Source: CAXBDP01 sp963974465 (GTDB lineage Bacteria; Bacteroidota; Bacteroidia; Cytophagales; Cyclobacteriaceae). From it: DNA of 64,000 nucleotides. Shown in pieces: positions 57,627 through 64,000 of the stretch. Position 1 is the stretch's first letter; each line of letters opens with the position of its first letter. Made by a program: the position numbers and the translations under genes. A model generated the notes under the pieces. The model was not told where the DNA came from. It worked only from the letters and a program-made list of their open reading frames with translations, and did no database searches. The stretch lies in assembly GCA_049340005.1 (NCBI GenBank), contig JBMPIY010000003.1; one strand, written 5' to 3'.

Positions 57627-57656
57627 AAGGAGCTTGATAGGCTCCTTTTTTTTTGT
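57627..57656 (+). terminator. Rho-independent terminator of the M28 gene
   Basis: AAAGGAGC, 6-base loop, GGCTCCTTT, then a long T-run. Confidence 0.85.
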
Positions 57657-57759
57657 TTTATCCCGTGCCGATTTAATATCCCTATGAACATTCGCATATC
57701 TCTTGATAATTGGAGGCAATAGCAAAATAGAATTATTAGAATGCACTCCTAATCTGCGG

Positions 57760-57775
57760 AGCCAGCTTCCTGGCT
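57760..57775. repeat. Small hairpin in the 402-bp gap
   Basis: AGCCAG-cttc-CTGGCT. The rest of 57657-58002 shows only AT-rich DNA; a GTTGTA tract at about 57975 precedes the next gene. Confidence 0.4.
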
Positions 57776-58002
57776 ATTGACAAGGCATCCATTTTTCCCT
57801 AGTCTAGTATTAAATTATAAACAAATTGGATTTATAGTTTGAAAAGCATATTTTTATAAGTAAAGGATGGAAAAACTAATCATACCTTATTCAACAAAAG
57901 GGAAATACACGAAATTGTATCGTATTTACCTCCAAATTGGAGTGGTATGCGCAAGTTGGTTTCGTGAATAAACATGTTGTACAAAATTAAAAAACTACGA
58001 AA

Positions 58003-58449
58003 ATGAATATTGACTTATCAAATTGGAACCTTATAAAAAGCGGGCAACTTGAAGGTGATTTTGAGGGTTTCGATGATGAAATGATATTTGAGTTAACAGA
58101 TGGTTCTGTTTACTATCAATCAAGTTATAAATATAATTACACTTATTCCTATCGACCTAATGTCAAAATATTTTCAAGTGGGTATACAAAAATTATTGTA
58201 GTCGATGGATTAGATGATTATGCTGAAATCACTGAAACATCTGCAATTAAGGACAAAATAGTTAATGAATTCAATGGTTGGTCAGGCGATACCATTTTTG
58301 AACTCCAAAATGGGCAGATTTGGAAACAAGATAAGTATAAATACAAATATTTTTATGCGTATCGACCGACAGCATTGATTGTTAAGGTTGGAAGTCACCA
58401 TGTAATGACCGTCAAAGGCAAAAGTATCAAAGTAAAAAGAATTAAATAA
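58003..58449 (+). CDS. Twofold-repeat protein of unknown function
   Basis: 148 residues made of two similar ~62-residue halves: each has F-x-G-x(4)-IFEL-x-(D/N)G, Y/W-x-Q-x(3)-YKY-x-Y-x-YRP, then I-x(5)-G and a V-x(1-2)-(D/K)G close. No family name is known to me and no catalytic motif shows. It lies 9 bp before the DUF4145 gene on the same strand, so they are likely co-transcribed. Function unknown. Confidence 0.75.
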   Translation: MNIDLSNWNLIKSGQLEGDFEGFDDEMIFELTDGSVYYQSSYKYNYTYSYRPNVKIFSSGYTKIIVVDGLDDYAEITETSAIKDKIVNEFNGWSGDTIFELQNGQIWKQDKYKYKYFYAYRPTALIVKVGSHHVMTVKGKSIKVKRIK

Positions 58450-58458
58450 TCCAAGAAT

Positions 58459-59145
58459 ATGGCATTCAACTGGACTTGTCCACATTGCAAGACGAAAACG
58501 ACAATAAACAAAGATGATTTTTCGAAGGATGAATCAAATTTGCACTTAAAAAATATCGATGGTACAAAAAGTGCAGATATTACTTGGATTGTGTGTCCAA
58601 ATACCGAATGCAAAAAACTATCATTATACGTCTCATTATATGAGTTTACTTTTAGACCACAAATTTGGGAAAGAGGAGAGTTTATAAGACAATGGACACT
58701 CTTGCCGGATTCTATAGCAATCATTTACCCTGATTATATTCCATCGGCACTTAGACAGGATTATGAAGAAGCATATTCAACTCTTGAATTAAGTCCCAAG
58801 GCCTCTGCAACACTTTCGAGAAGGTGTTTACAAGGTATGATCAGAGACTTTTGGAGAGTCAAAAAAGGTAGGCTTATAGATGAAATCAACGCTATTGAAG
58901 ACAAAGTAGACCCATTAACATGGAAATCAATTGATGCCATTAGAAAGGTTGGTAACATTGGTGCACACATGGAGAAAGACATTAATTTAATGATTGATGT
59001 TGATGCGAAAGAAGCAATCCTTTTGGTACAACTAATAGAGATGTTATTTGAAGAATGGTATATTCACAGACACGAAAGAGAAAAGAAGCTTAATGCAATT
59101 GTTGACATTGCTAAAGACAAGGAAGAATTAAAGAAAACAAAATAA
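58459..59145 (+). CDS. DUF4145 domain protein with N-terminal zinc ribbon
   Basis: 228 residues. The N-terminus CPHCKTKT and CPNTECKK gives two CxxC-type pairs (C10/C13, C51/C56), a possible zinc ribbon. The C-terminal half fits DUF4145: ASATLSRRCLQGMIRDFW, then IDAIRKVGNIGAHMEKD, with the R...GN..AH motif. DUF4145 domains are often found with restriction or other defence genes and share an all-helical look with HEPN proteins. It may be part of an accessory or defence cassette with the gene before it. Confidence 0.75.
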   Translation: MAFNWTCPHCKTKTTINKDDFSKDESNLHLKNIDGTKSADITWIVCPNTECKKLSLYVSLYEFTFRPQIWERGEFIRQWTLLPDSIAIIYPDYIPSALRQDYEEAYSTLELSPKASATLSRRCLQGMIRDFWRVKKGRLIDEINAIEDKVDPLTWKSIDAIRKVGNIGAHMEKDINLMIDVDAKEAILLVQLIEMLFEEWYIHRHEREKKLNAIVDIAKDKEELKKTK

Positions 59146-59157
59146 CTGTTCCTATCA

Positions 59158-59269
59158 GGCGTTTGGTTCAGTGGCGGGTTCAGTGATTAATTGAACATTC
59201 TGACTCGCATCAACTTTGGTGGTGTATTAATAGTTTAGTGCTCCGAAATCCGCCACTGGGCCAAGCGTC
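59158..59269. repeat. Long imperfect inverted repeat (attC-like shape)
   Basis: A 20-bp arm GGCGTTTGGTTCAGTGGCGG pairs with CCGCCACTGGGCCAAGCGTC, 72 bp apart, with only wobble pairs in the middle; the loop holds a second inverted repeat GTTCA/TGAAC. It is the only content of the 162-bp gap between the DUF4145 gene and the SIR2-like gene. Its shape resembles an integron attC site, but the terminal R boxes do not fit the consensus. Confidence 0.55.
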
Positions 59270-59307
59270 AAACCGTTGGTAGTGATATTACGAATGAATA
59301 CAGCCAA

Positions 59308-60303
59308 ATGAAGAATATCTACATAATCTTAGGAAATGGGTTCACATTGGATTTTCTCAATAGCATTAAAAAACTTGATGAAATAAATGCAAGGAATCTG
59401 TTTAAAAATGGGGAGAAAGTTCCTTGGCCAGGCAATAACCAATCAGGATTCTTATCATACAAGTATTGTCCGAATCTCTGGAATTTGGGAGCAAGACCTA
59501 ATTCAGATTCTAACCAAACAATTGAATTGATTGAAGACATAATTACCTGCGCTAACATTTTACAGAAAAATAATCGTGACGAATCAAATATATACATAAG
59601 AGCCTACCGCGAGCTTTCGACATATTTATATGCTCTTTTTGTTCATTATGATAGTCAGATTGATGTACCTAATATAAATCTTGAAAACTGGGGTTGGACA
59701 TCCTATCTAAAGAAGCTCAATGATTCATCTGATATTGGAAAAGTCCATATTGTTACTTTTAACTATGATATTTGGCTTGAGAAAGTTCTTCAAAAACTTA
59801 ATATTGATTTTGATATAGCTTGCTTTAATAATACCGATTCAAAATTTAAAATCTATAAACCACACGGATCAATTAGTTTTGTCCATAAAGTAAAAAAGGT
59901 TGTAGAAGATTTTAAAATTGATTATGACACAGATACAAATGATGGTAATATTTCAGAATTTGATATTAAATATACCGGCTTAGATGCTTTAAATAAAATA
60001 AATGCAATAATACCTCCCGCTGGTGATTCAAGCAGATTGGATTTTAAATGGGCAAGTGTGGTAAGAGAAAGCGCTATTGAACAAGCCAAATCGTTAACAG
60101 AATCAGACGAAGTCGTATTTTGTGGGATGTCATACTGGCATGTAGACAGACTTGAAATAGATTCGATATTAACCAATATTTCCCCAGAAATTAGTAATGT
60201 ACGAGTTATAAATCCCAATCCACCAAGGATCTTAAATGCTGTTATGACAACTCTATTTAAAAATGTTATTTTTTATAATGACTCTAAATCTTTAAGTGAA
60301 TAA
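59308..60303 (+). CDS. SIR2-like NAD-binding protein, likely defence effector
   Basis: 331 residues. Rossmann-type start IILGNGFTLDFL (residues 6-17), conserved FNYDIWLEK (N152, D154), KPHGSIS with the catalytic-type H186, and a C-terminal strand VVFCGMSYWHVDRLE. This order matches the SIR2-like branch found in anti-phage systems such as Thoeris and DSR, where it cleaves NAD+. AbiH was considered but its FDLxHGLPT start is missing. It is 2 bp from the DUF262 gene, so the two are probably one operon. No zinc-ribbon of true sirtuins. Confidence 0.68.
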   Translation: MKNIYIILGNGFTLDFLNSIKKLDEINARNLFKNGEKVPWPGNNQSGFLSYKYCPNLWNLGARPNSDSNQTIELIEDIITCANILQKNNRDESNIYIRAYRELSTYLYALFVHYDSQIDVPNINLENWGWTSYLKKLNDSSDIGKVHIVTFNYDIWLEKVLQKLNIDFDIACFNNTDSKFKIYKPHGSISFVHKVKKVVEDFKIDYDTDTNDGNISEFDIKYTGLDALNKINAIIPPAGDSSRLDFKWASVVRESAIEQAKSLTESDEVVFCGMSYWHVDRLEIDSILTNISPEISNVRVINPNPPRILNAVMTTLFKNVIFYNDSKSLSE

Positions 60304-60305
60304 AT

Positions 60306-61358
60306 ATGAAAATATTAGAAAGAAATAGCAATAATATTAATATTGCGACCTTTTGGGAAAATTATCAATTAGGGAAATACAATTTTGACCCTGATTATCA
60401 AAGACCATCAGATGTTTGGTCATACTCTAAGAAGTCTTTTTTAATCGATACCATTTTAAAGAATTTTCCAATGCCTCCCATTTTTCTACATCAGCATATT
60501 GATACTGAAACCGGAAAAACTATTTATGACGTAATCGATGGAAAGCAGAGGCTTACAACAATCATATCATTTATAAAAAATGAAGTAAGTATACCAGATG
60601 ACTTCAGTAATGACACCTATGGAGATGAAGTTTTAAATGGTTTGTTATTTAAAGACTTCGATGAAAAAGGCCTCTCGGAATGGAAAAAAGTTTTTTGGAA
60701 ATACGAATTAACAATTGAATATGTTGATACAGACCAAATTGATATAGTCAATAATATATTTGATAGATTAAATCGCAATGGAGAACCATTAACTAATCAA
60801 GAATTAAGGAATGCAAAATATCACAATTCTAACTTTTATCAACTGATAGATAGGTGCTCAAAAATTGATTTTTGGCAATACCCACTTTCTAAATTAGAGA
60901 GAAATAGGCTAGAACACCACGAATTCATCTCAGAGCTTTTATTTGTAATTTTAGAAAATCATTTATTTGCAAGCGATAGGACTGAGATTATTGACGATTT
61001 ATTCTCAAAATATGCAACATCAGATTTTGAAAACACCGAAGAGATATTTAATGAGTTTGAAGAAGTGACAAAAATTATGCAAAACTTTAACCTTGATCTT
61101 GAGAAATATAGAATCTTCGGAGTTAGTCATATGTATGGACTATTTGGTCTCGCTTGGCATATGTATGAAAATGGAATAGAAATTCCTGATATAGACACAC
61201 AACTAGACAGGTTCTATACTGACCTTAGAGAAAAAAATGTAAATCCTTTCGCCACTGATTATCAAATATCAATGAATGCAGGAACAAAGAGTCGTGCTCG
61301 AAGAATTAGAAGAATTAATTCTTTATTGGAATATTTAGGACAAGATAGAATTGAATAA
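60306..61358 (+). CDS. DUF262 (GmrS-type) protein without the DUF1524 nuclease
   Basis: 350 residues. FDPDYQRPSDVWS (residues 28-40) and VIDGKQRLTTI (76-86) are the conserved blocks of the DUF262/ParB-like nucleotide-hydrolysis domain, the D-G-x-Q-R motif being intact. IFDRLNRNGEPLTNQELRNA follows. GmrSD-type proteins add a DUF1524 HNH domain; here the protein stops after RRINSLLEYLG, so the effector must be another protein, plausibly the SIR2-like one. Cytoplasmic. Confidence 0.85.
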   Translation: MKILERNSNNINIATFWENYQLGKYNFDPDYQRPSDVWSYSKKSFLIDTILKNFPMPPIFLHQHIDTETGKTIYDVIDGKQRLTTIISFIKNEVSIPDDFSNDTYGDEVLNGLLFKDFDEKGLSEWKKVFWKYELTIEYVDTDQIDIVNNIFDRLNRNGEPLTNQELRNAKYHNSNFYQLIDRCSKIDFWQYPLSKLERNRLEHHEFISELLFVILENHLFASDRTEIIDDLFSKYATSDFENTEEIFNEFEEVTKIMQNFNLDLEKYRIFGVSHMYGLFGLAWHMYENGIEIPDIDTQLDRFYTDLREKNVNPFATDYQISMNAGTKSRARRIRRINSLLEYLGQDRIE

Positions 61359-61367
61359 ATAAAGTAC

Positions 61368-61738
61368 CAGTCGAGTAGGTAAAGGGGAATCTCACCCCTA
61401 AACCTCTCACAGAACCATACGTGAAGCTCGCGATTTATACTGCTTTATTATGCAGTCAGATCAATAGTCTTCTGAATTAGATTAGAAATTAGCCAAACAT
61501 GGTTTTTTTTCGATAGCTAGTTTTAGCGGATAGAACTCGCTTCTTCGCCATGTGCCAAACCGTTATATACAATTTGAGAACCTCCATCTGGAAGAAGGTA
61601 TCTTTTATTGAGTTGGATAAAAAAATCTGTGAAATCATTTAATCCCAGCCTGCTGCGGGCAGGTGCTTAATCAGTGGTTCAGACAATTGCACTGAAAGTT
61701 TGAGAATGATTAAATAGAAATATTCCTTATGTCAGCCC
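61368..61738 (-). pseudogene. Decayed group II intron 3' end, copy 1
   Basis: On the minus strand 61408-61445 reads as a damaged domain V (CGCGAGCTTCACGTATGG, then TTCTGTG), then GAGGTTTAGGGGTGAGATTC as a domain VI-like hairpin, ending CTACTCGACTG at 61368. The ~300 bp upstream of domain V also match copy 2. No reverse transcriptase frame is present. It fills most of the 602-bp gap before the Fic gene. Confidence 0.6.
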
Positions 61739-61961
61739 TGAAGAAGAGCCAGGCATCCCTGCATGCCTCGCAGCAAACCAGCTTGCGAATGCTTTGCTTC
61801 GAGGCATTACCCCCGCACACAAGAGACTTCATTCATGTTGTGTTAGTATTAAAAGGAATTCATGAATGCTTCGCATTTCACCCTCTGGAATAATTTAATA
61901 TCTTCGATACCAGATGTCCATGCTGGGCATACACGCAACACGTTGTAGCACGTAAATCAGA

Positions 61962-62951
61962 ATGTACCAAAATAGCGACATAGAAATATATCAAAGCCCA
62001 GATGGACAAACTCAGGTAGAAGTTACATTCGATCAAGATACTGTTTGGTTAAATCAAGAGCAACTAAGTGATTTGTTTGACCGGGATAGAACCGTTATCG
62101 GTAGACACATACGAAACATATTTACGGAAGGTGAATTAAAGGAAGGTTTGGTATGTGCAGATTTTGCACATACCACTAAACATGGTGCCATTAAAGGTAA
62201 AACTCAGACAAAAACAGCAAAATTTTATAATTTAGATGTAATTATATCGGTTGGTTATCGTGTTAAATCCCTTCGCGGAACTCAGTTTAGACAATGGGCG
62301 AGCCAACGTCTGAAAGATTATTTGATAAAAGGATATAGCGTTAATCAGCAACGTCTTGAACAAACGAATCAAGAAATTCAGATTTTAAGATCTGGAATCC
62401 AAATTTTAGGCAGGGCAATAGAAGATAAGGCTCATGAGAAGGGGGCGGAATGGTTAACTCAATTTGCTATGGGTTTAACGCTATTAGACGATTATGACCA
62501 TGAGAGATTAGACTCAAAAGGATTATCCAGAGGAAAGGTGAAATTTCCGGAGAAAGAAAACTATCAACAGCTAATAAATCAAATGAAATCAGAATTTCGG
62601 TCAGATATCTTTGGCTTTGAGAAGGATAAAGGATTTGAAAGTGCTATTTCCCAAATAACAAAAGGATTCGGAGATAATGATTTTTATCCAAGCATTGAAG
62701 AAAAAGCTGCAACACTTTTATATCTGATAATTAAAAACCATGCATTCACTGATGGAAACAAAAGAATTGCAGCAGCATGTTTTTTGTTGTTTTTAAAAGA
62801 GAACAAAATGCTGACTAATAGTGATGGGACAACAATCATCAGCAATGAAGCATTAGCAAGTTTAACGTTGTTTGTGGCAGCAAGTAAGGCGGATGAAATG
62901 GAGGTTGTAAAGAATTTGGTAATCAGTATATTGAATAGAAATAAGAAATAA
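61962..62951 (+). CDS. RhuM N-domain fused to Fic/Doc-type domain
   Basis: 329 residues. The N-terminal ~150 residues (VWLNQEQLSDLFDRDRTVIGRHIRN, then SVGYRVKSLRGTQFRQWA) are a RhuM-type DNA-binding/virulence domain. The C-terminal part has HAFTDGNKRIAAA (His260 to Arg268), the Fic-type HxFxDGNKR loop of the Doc-like branch. It may AMPylate or otherwise modify a target, as a toxin or regulator. No antitoxin gene is visible beside it. It lies between two intron remnants, which suggests transfer as a cassette. Confidence 0.85.
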   Translation: MYQNSDIEIYQSPDGQTQVEVTFDQDTVWLNQEQLSDLFDRDRTVIGRHIRNIFTEGELKEGLVCADFAHTTKHGAIKGKTQTKTAKFYNLDVIISVGYRVKSLRGTQFRQWASQRLKDYLIKGYSVNQQRLEQTNQEIQILRSGIQILGRAIEDKAHEKGAEWLTQFAMGLTLLDDYDHERLDSKGLSRGKVKFPEKENYQQLINQMKSEFRSDIFGFEKDKGFESAISQITKGFGDNDFYPSIEEKAATLLYLIIKNHAFTDGNKRIAAACFLLFLKENKMLTNSDGTTIISNEALASLTLFVAASKADEMEVVKNLVISILNRNKK

Positions 62952-62961
62952 TACGATGCTA

Positions 62962-63323
62962 CAGTCGAGTAGCTAAAGGGGAATCCCACCCCTAAACCTC
63001 TCACAGAACCCTACGTGAACCTCTCAATTCATACGGCTCTTGGCTCAATAGACTTCTGAACTAGATTAGAAATCAGCCAAACATGGTTTTTTTTCGATAG
63101 CTAGTTTTAGCGGATATAACTCGCTTCTTCGCCATGTGCCAAATCGTTATATACAATTTGAGAACCTCCATTTGGAAGAAGGTATCTTTTATTGAGTTGG
63201 ATAAAAAAATCTGTGAAATCATTTAATCCCTGCCTGCTGCAGGCAGGTGCTTAATCAGTGGTTCAGATAATTGCACTGAAAGTTTGGAAATGCTTAAATG
63301 GAAATATTCCTTACATCTGCCCC
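62962..63323 (-). pseudogene. Decayed group II intron 3' end, copy 2
   Basis: About 90% like copy 1 and in the same orientation. Domain V on the minus strand (63002-63039) starts GAGCCGTATGAATTGAGAGG and ends GTAGGGTTCTGTG; the expected ACGG is AGGG, which breaks one stem pair. Domain VI-like GGGGTGGGATTCCCC follows and CTACTCGAC ends it. No maturase gene. Confidence 0.65.
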
Positions 63324-63420
63324 GAACTTGAAGTCCCTCTCCTCCTGGATCTGAAAAGAACTTAGCGAAGCGATATCCCGAATACCATTGAAAATAAATT
63401 AATGAGTAAAAATCGGATTG

Positions 63421-63498
63421 GTCAAGCGAATTAAAAAGCAAATCGATAAATTCGGTCTCACTAATGAAGACTTAGCCCTCGAAATTAGCCAGATTTAA
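63421..63498 (+). pseudogene. Possible H-NS-like C-terminal scrap
   Basis: Frame reads VKRIKKQIDKFGLTNEDLALEISQI then stop, reminiscent of the end of H-NS-histone-family proteins. The upstream frame is closed by a stop within six codons, so only a fragment of some 25 residues remains. Weak match, by eye. Confidence 0.25.
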
Positions 63499-63558
63499 GG
63501 GCTTTCTATTTATGTTAGTCAGAATTTTACAGACCCGACAGTGCAACAACAAAAGTAA

Positions 63559-64000
63559 ATGTTAGACCAACTAAAAAAAAGGTTTCCACTTGACAACAAC
63601 AAATGGCTTGAGTATGAAAGTTATTTTAAGCAAATTGTAGTTCCTGCCAAGACAATACTTTTACAAGAAGGAGACACAGCAAAAAAGGTATTCTTTATAG
63701 AAAAAGGCTGTATTCGTGTTTGGTTCAACAACAACGGAAAAGACATAACCTTCCAATTCTTTTTTGAGGGCGACAGAGTTTCTTCGACAGAAAGTTTTAA
63801 GAAAAATATACCCAGCATTGTATCAATAGAAACAATTGAACCCTGCGCTCTTTGGACAATCAACAAAAAAGATATGGATAAAATAATGAATGATTGTTTT
63901 GAAGTTCCGGGAATCAGACGAAAACTTATAGACGTTTTATTTGACCGAAATATTCATTACATGAAACATTGTCTTTCATTTATCAAAGACACACCACAGC
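63559..64000 (+). CDS. Crp/Fnr-family transcriptional regulator, N-terminal part (cut by window end)
   Basis: 147 codons from ATG at 63559 to the window edge. A cyclic-nucleotide-binding-like beta barrel: ILLQEGDTAKKVFFIEKGCIRVWFNNNGKDITFQFFFEGDRVSSTESF (read in parts), then WTINKKDMDKIMND. The C-terminal HTH is outside the window. No Fnr-type cysteine cluster is seen at the start, so it is not an oxygen-sensing Fnr. Target unknown. Confidence 0.85.
   Translation, partial: MLDQLKKRFPLDNNKWLEYESYFKQIVVPAKTILLQEGDTAKKVFFIEKGCIRVWFNNNGKDITFQFFFEGDRVSSTESFKKNIPSIVSIETIEPCALWTINKKDMDKIMNDCFEVPGIRRKLIDVLFDRNIHYMKHCLSFIKDTPQ

Noticed and set aside
1517..60020. GCGGGAGG as a set of Shine-Dalgarno sites
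   Set aside because: It contains GGAGG, but most copies lie deep inside genes, in both orientations, with no start codon after them; Bacteroidota also rarely use strong Shine-Dalgarno sites.
59308..60303. AbiH abortive infection protein
   Set aside because: The IGNGFDLxHGLPTxYxDF start of AbiH is absent; FNYD, PHG and the last strand fit SIR2-like better.
61368..63323. Intact group II introns
   Set aside because: No reverse transcriptase/maturase frame, no 5' end, and domain V pairs are broken in both copies.
1..64000. tRNA or rRNA genes
   Set aside because: No cloverleaf with a TTCRANNC arm or conserved rRNA segments was seen in the intergenic stretches.

Overview
The window is chromosomal DNA from a member of the Bacteroidota, most likely a Cytophagales-type gliding or marine relative. 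This rests on type IX secretion (T9SS) C-terminal sorting domains, a PorW/SprE-like lipoprotein, Bacteroidota-style Rhs genes, a CrtD-like carotenoid desaturase, an F-ATP synthase operon without atpD and atpC, and TAnnTTTG promoter boxes. Genus cannot be set from sequence reading alone.

Layout. 1-2.6 kb: a truncated DUF4440-type gene, a membrane-anchored XRE regulator and a phage antirepressor (Bro-N) fragment, set among intergenic repeats. 2.6-12.4 kb: a minus-strand block with a CrtD-like desaturase, a GH20 hexosaminidase, a DNA methyltransferase (ogt), and four successive kynurenine-pathway enzymes (kmo, kynU, haao, ACMSD) that take kynurenine to 2-aminomuconate semialdehyde. 12.7-16.2 kb: CorA, a metallo-beta-lactamase/double-rhodanese protein and a GlpF-type aquaglyceroporin. 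16.3-29.6 kb: an island bounded by two ~300-bp direct repeats. It holds an IS3-family element, an rhs fragment, an Rhs toxin locus (immunity candidate, GIY-YIG-tipped Rhs, helper, second YD-repeat protein) and 2.5 kb of non-coding repeats. glpF and glpD lie just outside its two ends. 29.6-39.2 kb: glpD, a UbiA-like membrane protein, a secreted endonuclease/phosphatase-fold T9SS protein and a large beta-helix T9SS protein. 39.5-46.5 kb: an operon M23 peptidase, bactofilin, atpZ, AtpI-like, atpB-E-F-H-A-G. 46.6-53.4 kb: porW/sprE-like, PBP1A, uvrC. 53.5-57.6 kb: S9 and M28 peptidases. 57.6-64 kb: a variable, AT-rich stretch with a twofold-repeat protein, a DUF4145 protein, a SIR2-like/DUF262 gene pair that looks like a defence system, a RhuM-Fic protein between two decayed group II intron 3' ends, and a Crp/Fnr gene cut by the window edge.

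Two signals stand out. The octamer GCGGGAGG (or its complement CCTCCCGC) occurs 35 times by hand count, in both orientations, mostly inside genes and in several reading frames; well under one copy is expected by composition. It is also a fixed part of a REP-like hairpin repeat. Separately, the SIR2-like + DUF262 pair at 59.3-61.4 kb is a compact candidate two-gene anti-phage system next to other accessory genes.
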